A DNA stretch of 64,000 bases from Argopecten irradians (taxonomy: Eukaryota; Mollusca; Bivalvia; Pectinida; Pectinidae): contig NC_091137.1 in the NCBI RefSeq assembly GCF_041381155.1, positions 15,557,765 through 15,621,764 on the forward strand. Direction: 5' to 3'. Within the stretch, counting starts at the first letter, position 1; every line of letters starts with the position of its first letter. Shown piece after piece: positions 1 to 9,100 of the stretch. The position numbers and the translations under genes were made by a program. Below the pieces are notes generated by a model that saw nothing but the letters and a program-made list of their open reading frames with translations, had not been told where the DNA came from and did not search any database.

Positions 1-411
1 TAAAAAATATAAAGATTAAATACGATTGAATTGAAATATAAGGATTGAATCTTGCTTAAATCTATTACATGGGGTGAATGTCTCGTAATTTCTTCGGTTA
101 TGAAATATAATTCATTGGAATAAAAACAAATCCCATTGGAGGTCAGCATTTTAAACAATGTGATTGCACTTATACAAATTTGTCCCATTAAAAATATTGT
201 GGATGGATGCAAGCAAACTATTATGTTAAAGTTGGAAAGAAAACAATTACATGATTTTTCAGTATTAAAGAGTGGTTCACATTAAGAGAGTATTACATTA
301 GAAATGCAGGTTATACAAAAAATTACAAGAACTTTTATATTGATAGCATACTTAACACTATGAATGTGTTAATTATTTTCACAAACATAATAACAAAGAT
401 ATTAGAACCTC
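1..411. other. AT-rich intergenic DNA, nothing recognised
   Basis: No open frame, repeat unit or RNA gene could be supported here. Confidence 0.5.
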
Positions 412-414
412 CTT

Positions 415-655
415 CGCTGTCTTTGCTGACGGCGATGGATGGGACCTCCGCTTTACAAGCATTTTCCCATGGTGAAAGATTGTTTTAGTGTATTAGTTTA
501 AACATGTTCTTTTTGCATAATTAGTTAACGCTGAATTATGGTGTAATTTAACCAGCTGTTTGGTGAACGGTGCTTTTATGTGATTTTGAAAACATGAAAA
601 TGAACAATTTTACCTGCTGTTTTACAAATCATACATTCAAAACCAAAACCGAGTA
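415..655 (+). repeat. Dispersed repeat R1, copy 1
   Basis: About 240 bp that matches 11513-11745 in the same orientation. Both copies start with a TTTGCTGACGG block, share GATTTGAACCAG-like middle text with small gaps, and end with a stretch reading GAAAACATGAAAATGAAC followed by a CATTCAAAACC block. No coding potential or terminal repeats are visible, so the class is unknown. Confidence 0.7.
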
Positions 656-678
656 TTTTATATCGATATACAAGATAA

Positions 679-957
679 AGATGCTCCACCGCCGACAGAG
701 CATAAACGATACTCATCATTTTAGCAAGGACGTAAATCCTTGATTTTAGCAATTATTGGTGTTTAATCGTGTATATATATATGTTTAATAACACAAAAAT
801 GCATGTGAAATAATTATTTTGCCTTTGGTGCATGCGCAATCAGTACTTCAATCAATATAGAATGTAGTGGCACAGATTTTTTTTCGGGATGCAATTGATC
901 ATTTTCAATATTTTTATCTTCAAGTAAAATAAGAAGTTCAAAATATTTAAACCTTTT
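679..957 (-). mobile_element. TTAA-type MITE, copy 1 (truncated)
   Basis: Starts with the terminal motif AGATGCTCCACCGC and is collinear, as reverse complement, with the complete copy at 18422-18769. Shared blocks include GGTGCATGCGCAATCAGTACTTC. The flanking bases are ATAA where the family has TTAA. The other terminal repeat is missing; the copy stops inside the Ty3-like RT fragment that begins at about 958. Confidence 0.75.
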
Positions 958-1505
958 CTGGTTCAGGTGATATTCCTTCCGGCCCAAACACGTGTGCACC
1001 TTTGAAGTGTCGGTTAGCCTCATGGAAGACCTACGACACGAAAGGTTGAGACTCTTGTATCTGCATATACCAACATGGGTGCTGAATGTTGTAATGTATC
1101 TCTAGCTGGTTATACGTATCCCGAAGTGAGGTCCAGTTGCTGAAAACGTTAGCACCATTAAAATCATTAATTAGTTCATCAAGTGTTGGCGTAACCCGTC
1201 GTACTCTTTTTATTGCCTTAGTTGGTTCCACCATGTCTACACACAGTAATGTTTGTCTTCCTTACTTTAAGGGTTACGATGGGCGAAGTCAATGGTGTGG
1301 CTTTATTTTCAACTTTTCTATGATATCTTCGTCAACTAGTTGTTTTATTTCTCTTGCTACTTTATCGCGCAAATGGAATGGTGTCCTTCGAACATGGCTA
1401 CTGTGAGAAGTGTCTCGTCAGTGTGTAATTTTATCGTTTTGTTTTCTAGTTTTCATGTGCTGGAAATTAAACTTGGATATTTGGTATATGTTACCTTATT
1501 GATTA
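958..1505 (-). pseudogene. Ty3/gypsy-like reverse transcriptase remnant
   Basis: Read on the minus strand, this stretch carries the start of a Ty3/gypsy RT domain. It has a PFHLRDKVAREIKQL-like lead-in, then DEDIIEKL, then AIKRVRRVTPTLDELI followed by NGANVFSNWTSL and YNQLEIHY. After about 1025 the text jumps to an FGPEGISPEPEKV motif that normally lies beyond the YxDD box, so the catalytic centre is deleted. Several frameshifts and stops are present. It is a dead fragment. Protease-like text continues at 2100-2560 beyond an inserted repeat. Confidence 0.75.
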
Positions 1506-1508
1506 TTA

Positions 1509-2095
1509 GCCCCCTGGCAGTAAAACCAGAGGGGACTATTATGTTTGTTCCCGTCTGTCTGTCTGTCCGTCTGTCCATCTGTCTGTCTGTCTATTTGTTT
1601 CCAGATGATAACTTAAGAACGAATGGATGGATTTTGATCAAACTTCACACAATGGTACGATACAAATTAGGGTTGAATTTGGAGTCCAAAGGTCAACTAT
1701 AATGGTCACTGTTACAAATAAATTGTTTAAAATATTTTCCAAGCTATAACTTGCGAATACATCAACGGATTTTTATCAAACTTCACACAATGGTAGCATA
1801 TGAGAGAATACAGCTTGGGATTTGATTTAGGGTCAAAATGTTAACTTCAACGTTCTCTCTTACTAAGTATACACACATTTTAGTTTCCGAGTGATAACTT
1901 GAGGACACATCGGCGGATTCTGATCAAACTTCACACAATGGTAGGATATGGGAAACACAGCTTGAGATTGAATTCGGGGTCAAATGGTCAACTAAAAATG
2001 TCACCGTTACTAAAATAGATTATATCACAAATTTATAGTATCAAGACAATAACTTGAGAACTCAACAACAGAATGACAGCATTACTAAGCAATAA
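1509..2095 (+). repeat. TCTG-microsatellite-bearing dispersed repeat with tandem internal units
   Basis: Begins with a short stem (CCCCTGG ... CCAGAGGGG), then a GTCTGTCTGTC-type microsatellite at about 1553-1592. After this come three and a partial fourth degenerate unit about 140-155 bp long. Each has an AACTTGAG-like start (near 1611, 1749, 1897, 2052), then GATCAAACTTCACACAATGG, then a GGTCAACT/GTCACTGTTAC segment. Elements of this look are common in molluscan genomes. It splits the Ty3-like remnant, so it inserted after that element. Confidence 0.7.
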
Positions 2096-2099
2096 TAAA

Positions 2100-2790
2100 C
2101 TGCCATAGATTAGTAAATGTTACTGACCGCAGGGGACGTGTGCCGCTTGCATCACTTACTGTAAGCTTGTGTACGAATTCAATATCTGTCGCTGATTGAA
2201 ATCCTACGAGTGACCCATAGACCCCTTAGACACCAAACTTTGATTTTGTTTCGACTTTTATCTGAAGTGTTCCTATGGTCGTTAGTGGATTTCCACCGAT
2301 GTCGACCGAGATCTCTGTCTTTACGTCATTCAACTTGATTGAAAGTTTTGTGTTTTCATTCTGCGTTTCTTTTGTTGCCCAGAGTTTATTCCAAAGCAGT
2401 ACTCATCACTATCTACACTGGAGTTATCTCCCCTGTCAGTCTCATAATTGACTCAAACTTTCCTCAGGCTTTTCTCGCTGTTCTTCAAAACTCATTTTTA
2501 ATGGTTTCTTTTCCCGCATGAAGGAAAGGTACCACCTTGTGCAGGGCACTGAAACGTGTGGCCATTCTCTTCCATATTTGGTACAAGTATTTTGCTATTG
2601 ATGGGGTTAACATGTGTTATGTCTCTATGTTTGTCCTTTTACTGACATGTTTTGTCTTGTAGGTTGTCTCATCTGTTTTCTACCCATGTTGTATTTGTAG
2701 ATGGGCATTTAAGAGTCTACAAGAACAGGTTTGGTGAAATCCTTTTCAGCTGCGTCCATTGATCTATCCTGTTCCACGACCTCATCTAGA
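2100..2790 (-). pseudogene. Ty3/gypsy-like protease/gag remnant
   Basis: The minus-strand translation (with stops) holds a stretch like YGSLVGFQSATDIEFVHKL, resembling the end of a Ty3-type protease region. It lies directly upstream, in element order, of the RT remnant at 958-1505. The 2300-2790 part is plausibly gag but I cannot show a zinc knuckle. Assignment rests on order and this one motif. Confidence 0.4.
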
Positions 2791-3855
2791 TTACACTAGT
2801 ATTTTTATTTTGATTCTCTGAAAACACATTTTTGTAGATGCGATGACAGGCAGTGTGAGATCATATTGTGACCTAATTATATCCCCTAGGCCTATGGTGG
2901 TAAATGATCAATATTTCTCCCATACTTCAGAGGGTTATTCCGCGGTTGCTATGGAAAAGATAACTCTGTCTTTTACCGGAGTAGGGAAAAGACAGCTCAC
3001 ACGCGCTAGACAGTGACGTTACCAATACATTCGGCGACCATTTTTACGCACAGCGACGTTCATGTCGACTGAATTTTCACCATTTGTCGTTAAAGTATGT
3101 GAGAAAAATAATCTTACATGGGTCAGTTAGGTGGCAAGCCTCGGGTTGACCTGCCAAAATCTTTCACGAGGGTTGAGATATACCTGTCGACTTGACAGAC
3201 CCATGTAAGATTCTTTTATTTACTGTCGGAGGTCTGTTATATATTCGTCGAATGTTTTGTTTTGATTTTGTTTATACGCTAAAAACTCTGCCACCAGCTC
3301 GTCTTACTTTTGAACACTTCGAGTACATCCTTAACTGTTTCGTTTTTACGAGATTTGATTTAAACATATTTTATGTGCACGTTATATACAAATGGGATTA
3401 GACACGAGTTGTAAACTTATAATCCGTCTTCTCCCGTGCGAGACTGGCTCATCGTCGCCTTTATTTGCGTCATAGATACCATGGGTTGTGTCACCGACAT
3501 AGTGGAGTAACAGGGCTCTTTTTCTGTTGTCATCTTTAATGTTCATTGAAAGAAAGAAATGTTTGTATTGTTTAATATTTCTTTTTATGATCGTGGTCGA
3601 ACTTGGGGAAATTTGACGGCTATATTCATCACACTTATTCCGGTATATATAATAATACACAAAACAACTTCATGGTCCGATTAAATATGCATGTCTAATC
3701 TCAACGAAAATAGTACAACTATTTATAAATTATGATTATGGGACCATAGGACAGTTTCTGATCTACGACAGTCGTATGGAGTTATCTAAGTAAGAACAAT
3801 AATTTATTTATCGAGGTCACGTTGGGAATCAAGTGGTGTGTGTTACACGAACAAA
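2791..3855. other. Intergenic stretch with one short inverted repeat
   Basis: No gene recognised. AATCTTACATGGGTC at 3110-3124 and its exact complement at 3198-3212 form a 15-bp stem with a 73-base loop, consistent with a small MITE or a foldback. Confidence 0.5.
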
Positions 3856-3889
3856 ATGGCGGCCGCCAGCAATTTTGGCAGAAGAGGAA
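3856..3889 (+). CDS. Possible first coding exon of an unidentified gene
   Basis: ATG at 3856 lies in AAAATGGCGGC, the classic YY1-type start-site motif of TATA-less metazoan promoters. The short frame encodes MAAASNFGRRG and runs into a strong donor, GTAAGT, at 3890, leaving phase 1. Local GC is far above the surroundings. No downstream partner exon was found on the plus strand, so this may be a pseudogene 5' end or chance. Confidence 0.3.
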
Positions 3890-4132
3890 GTAAGTCACTG
3901 AAAATAATCTTTTTATCGGCATTTGATAGTGACGAGCATATGTCATACAGAATTATAGACAAACTGATACCTTAGTTGTGTTGCAACGCTCTGTACTTTT
4001 CTCTAACATTCGGACCAAAGTTTCGCACGTGACATTAAGTGTTTGCAACATCAGTCAAAATATACGTTGCTTTTTTACGATACATATGCCATACAAAGCA
4101 ACAACAGGAATCTGTAAGATATGCCGTATAGT

Positions 4133-4682
4133 CATTAATGGCTTTGGCCCTGCAATTAGGGCGTTAGAATTGTACCTGCTGCCCTTATTGCATGATCGTA
4201 AAAGGCGACTAAATTTAGGATTTTTTTCCCCTCTTCTTCTAACTGACTTTATCTTTCCTAATGCCTCCCTTGGCACCGCCTCACTTTTGGCCTTGAGTTG
4301 AGCGTTCGCCCCTGTGAGGAAGGCTCTGGGTTCTGTCCCCTGGTCGAGACACACCAAAGCCTATAAAAGTGGTAGTTTTTGCTCCTGCTTGGCGCTCAGC
4401 ATACAGGGAGTAGGATGACTGGTTCGCCCGTTGTCAGTATAATGTGACCGGGTAGGGTGTGTTGCTTGGTGTCTTCGGCGGCATGCTTCAGTGATATAGC
4501 ACTATAAAAAGGCCAACAGTTCCACTTTACAAGAAGACACAACTTAAATATACTACAGTCTCCCAAAACACGCACCTCACACAACATACACGCAACACAC
4601 CACATACATGGGAGACCGTCCTTACATGACCATAGCTGTTAATAGGACGTTAATTAATCAAACAAACAAACATTAATGGCTT
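4133..4682 (+). mobile_element. tRNA-headed SINE with perfect 12-bp target duplication
   Basis: The element body runs from about 4145 to 4670 and is flanked by identical CATTAATGGCTT copies at 4133-4144 and 4671-4682. The left part contains a GGGTTCTGTCCCC block that could be a pol III B-box. The 3' end has GCTGTTAATAGGACGTTAAT followed by an (AAAC)n tail, a tail form seen in bivalve SINEs. The intact duplication indicates a fairly recent insertion. Confidence 0.85.
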
Positions 4683-6041
4683 ACATCTTGTTGATCTCCA
4701 GAGACTGCAGTCCAGCGGAATTTAAGCACCGTCGATGGCAGATATATTGATGAATTACTATTACTTTTAAAGGGACAATTCACTCAGGCTAATTCTTTTA
4801 CATAACCAAAAAGCAAAAAATGGCATAAATGTATTGTTTTACATTTCTTAAAAATATAAGAAAAATATAATTTCATAAAATATTGACAAATTCCACGTCA
4901 TTGTAGAGTATTTTAATTAATACCGTTGTAATTACAAATCGTTGATCAATGCGATTAAGCAGGTACAATATTTACATTTTGTACGCTGTACCCATACCCG
5001 ATCCAAAGTCACGCACGTTAAACAAATAAACTACATAATCACTGAGGATGTGATAAAATGATTTTTAGGCAAGATAATTCACCCAATAAGGTAAACACAC
5101 TACTGCCAGAGCGATTTAAGCAGTTCTAGACAAAAGTTGCATTGCATAGAAGATATTTGATATTTATATTTAATGTTAAAGCTATTGTTTTTAAAATACT
5201 AAAAATAAATACATATTGAAGCATACGTTTTTTCATAAGTTTTATTTATACTCTTCTTTACATTCCAAATTTTATCTGGTATCATTCATTGCAAGGACTT
5301 AACCAATCTGACACACAGGAATCTTTTTTGTATGGCATTGTAGACACAGTTAAACGTTCCCTCTTTCCGTCGTTCTGACTGGCGTTTTCTTCCAGTCTTG
5401 TAGTGGTCTCTGTAGTGATCTCTGGAAAATACCAAATGTGCATTTTTGATGGTGTACACACTACTTGATTGTTGTTCATAAACTTGTTTGTGATTTTCCC
5501 TTTGGATGAATAAAGTTATGGTAAGTACTATGTCAGCCTTAATTGGTTACGAGAAACCCTCAACGTCTTTCTGTGACAAATCTCAACATTACGAACATTT
5601 AAAAACATAAAACGTGGGTGTTCTGTCTTGGGGGATTTATAAATGGTCCTATAATTCTCTCAGGATTGCAGACAAATTTATACAGTGTCAGTCCCGAGCA
5701 AATGGAAATCCTCTCCACCGATCAGTGACTGTTATTTCAAGTCATACATAAATTATACGTTGCACGTAGTTACTTCTGTATGATTGATCTCGTAAATGAT
5801 AGATAACCAGCCGTTCATCTGGATGTGTATGTACTGCCAAGCCAAACATCAATCCAAATGAACTGCCGATTATCATCTGGGACGAGATCAATCAAGTATT
5901 TTGTACTTGCTATACACATTTTACGTGTGTAACAAATGGGTACGTATAATTAATGTATGACTTACAATAAAAGTCACTGACGGGTAAAGAGGAACCGATA
6001 TTGTCATAAGTCAAAATATAGATAGAAAATCAAAATGTGAA
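4683..6041. other. Upstream region of gene A
   Basis: No gene recognised. An AAAGGGACAATTCA motif at about 4768 recurs at about 13180 and may mark a dispersed element. An imperfect foldback of two arms of about 50 nt lies at 5779-5898 (see findings). A convincing TATA box for gene A could not be fixed; TATAATTAA at about 5946 and ATATAGATAG at about 6016 are weak candidates. Confidence 0.4.
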
Positions 6042-6068
6042 ATGCTGTTAAATGGTGAAGTTGCTGCT

Positions 6069-6132
6069 ATGGGGATGTATACAAAAATCATTTCAAGCAT
6101 AGTATTTCTTAGTTTTACGTGTACCTGTACAG
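6069..6132 (+). CDS. Gene A exon 1: signal peptide
   Basis: Encodes MGMYTKIISSIVFLSFTCTC plus one more codon, a charged n-region then a hydrophobic core. It ends at donor GTACGT (6133), phase 1, so the next residue is completed by exon 2. Confidence 0.75.
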
Positions 6133-9100
6133 GTACGTTATACATTTATTTCATCTAATTCAATATTATGATGTTTACATCTTCGTGTAGTTTCGTAGGT
6201 TGTGGTGTGTGTAGATGTAGAACTCCAACGCAGATTGAGTAGATAGTACGATACGTTTATTGGAGTCTTAGGAATCGATTCTGTACAGAGATTATTGGCG
6301 AGTTAATATAGTGGTACATCGGGATAACATATGTCAATATTTGTGTATGAAAGCCAATACCTGGAACAGTTGATACCACCGTAGTTGCTGTATTGCATAT
6401 GGAAACATGGTTACTCATTAGAACTTACCATGTATCATAATTAATAACATGGCTATGTAATTAGTAGTTATACAATGACACTAACAGAAGTTGGTTTCCA
6501 ATAGACTTTACATGTAACGGTGTACGTACATATACTATTGTAAATATGAAACACATGTGCTTGACCTATACAGTGTAACATACTTGAAAGCCGCACATGT
6601 AAATGTAGATAATTATATATTAGTCCAACTTTCAAACTCTAAAATTCTTATCATTTATATATATTATACCACAATATGCTATAAAATTTGACAGACTATC
6701 TTTTAATCAAATAACAACGGGTATTTTGTTTCACGCTGTTACAAGGTTGTAAGTTTTCAGTAATCTGTAAGGCTTGTATATATGACATGTATCTTGATGG
6801 TTTATTGTTATTTGGAAATGCTTTGATGACATCGTCAATGATTTTGTTTACGAAGTTTCAACATTCTGTGCGAAGTTTCAATTTAATTTTTTGATAGTTG
6901 TTCATGAGGAGTACTTCAGGGAGGATGAAAGATACAGCAACGCATTACCCATGTCTAACATTCTGTGGACGCAATCGGAAAGGCTCATGAGTTGTGCTGT
7001 TCACTGCTACATTGATGCAAATTGCAAATCTTTCTTTAACCGCAATGGGGAATGTCGTGGTTACGGCTACAGACTTACCGACAACACCCCAACGCATATA
7101 GTCAGTGACATGAAGTACTATGAAATGACAGGTAAGCTAGGCTCTTTATATCTTCTCGGTTATTACAATTACGTCTTATTCTGTCTCTGTTCATTCAATA
7201 AAGTCATCAAAACCTGCTTTAATTCCAGGTTACATGGCAAATTGTATTAAACAGATACAAAAATGTATATAAAAAGTTGAAATTATAAAGTATCCGCGAT
7301 GTGTCGTCATCGTTCATTTATGTCGGTATTTTACAAGTTATTATTTATCTGATGTAGTTTACCTTAGGGTGTCAATGTTTATGATCCTTCTTGATTATGT
7401 AGACACGTATAAGAAACACAATCAACGCAAAATTGAAACAAATAGTAAAGTAATTAACAAGAAATGACGGGATATTTTGAAGTCGATATGTCAGCTACAA
7501 TACAAAAGACTTTAACTTATTAGATAAATCCTTACAAGAAAGATATAAAAAATTGTAATTCACAAATAGAAATAATGCATAGCTTTCGGTTCTCTAGTAT
7601 AGGCAACAAACAATTTCATCTTTTTGAATATGTATCAGTAAGGACTGTTTTACATTTGCCCAATGTTTTACAGGACCAATTGGTAATTTAGCAGCTGGAA
7701 AACCTGTCTTGCAGTCCTCTACTCTACATGATGACTATGGACCAGAGAATGCCGTGGATTCATTAAGGTATTACCCCACCACTCTTCCTTCATGTTCTCA
7801 CACAAAGATAGATGTTGACAATAAACCTTTTTGGGAAGTAGACTTATTATCTCGATATCGAATCACCGCTGTGGCGTTTCTCAGTCGACAAGATTGTTGC
7901 GGTGAGTATTGTCATGTTTTTATACAATTTATTATCTGGTATTTATTTAAGCATTTAATTGGCAATTATAGGATGATGAGTGAATATGCGAACTTGATAA
8001 TGGTAATTGTAGAGGACGAAGCAGCTCACTTCATCCTCAAGTGTACAGTAAATTCTACTGAAAGAAAAAACAAACCTTTATTATCTAAATACAATAGTAT
8101 CTTTATGTTCACGGACTATGAGAAACTTATTGCCATCTAATGTACAGGATATCGGCCCAATGCTCCAGATAATTACTTGAGGGATGGGTAAATGTACTCG
8201 CACTTTTGAAAGAGAGGGGTACAACTCTGATTTCTGTGCGAACCCAAAACTTAACAGAGATATTTCAATAAAAGTTGTGTGGGTATAGTGTAAATAAAGT
8301 AATCGATTATAACAACTGTGCAAATATTTGTATAAATCAAGGGCATAACTAATGTATACTTTTAAAGATAACTGGAATTAGTCGGATTAAACTAAATTCT
8401 TCTGATTTTGTTTCTTGATGTAAGCGCTCATGCTAACTGGGTTGAGTAATCTATTTTTTAATTTTATCGGGGTATGAAAAAAATTGTTTGCAAACTGTGT
8501 GAATCCGCGTAGCGGATTCACAAAAGTTTGCAAACATTTTTTTTTCATTTAAGCATTGAAGTCACTATTTTTTGATTTCACCGGGGTATGAAAGAAACTT
8601 TGTTTGCAAACTGTGAGAATCCGCTACGACAAAAGTTTGCAAACAATTTTTTTTTCATACCCCGATAAAATTAAAAAATAGTGACATCAATACTTATAAT
8701 TAATTTCATACTATATTTGATAAAATGAAGTATGATTAAATGTAACATTATAGTGATTTTTCAAGGGATTCTTTTTTCCGAATCAATACGCAACGTCAAT
8801 GTATCTATTGTGACGTCACGATAACGTCAGGGTTTCGCGCCATTATCGGATTTTTTTTTCATAGTGGTATGCAAAAAAAATATTGGCCAATCGGAAAGCC
8901 GGATTTGGTAGAAAAACAAAGAAAAAATAATTATACCCCGATAAAATTAAAAAAATAGTGACATCAATACTTATAATTAATTTTATACAGATATCTCTAT
9001 TTCTACTGAAAATAGAAATATCTTCTTTCAAATTGCAGATATCTTTATTTCAAATTCAGATATCTCTATTTGATATACAGATATACAGATATCTTTAATG

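Noticed and set aside
4055..4357. 100-codon minus-strand frame
   Set aside because: It lies mostly inside the SINE.
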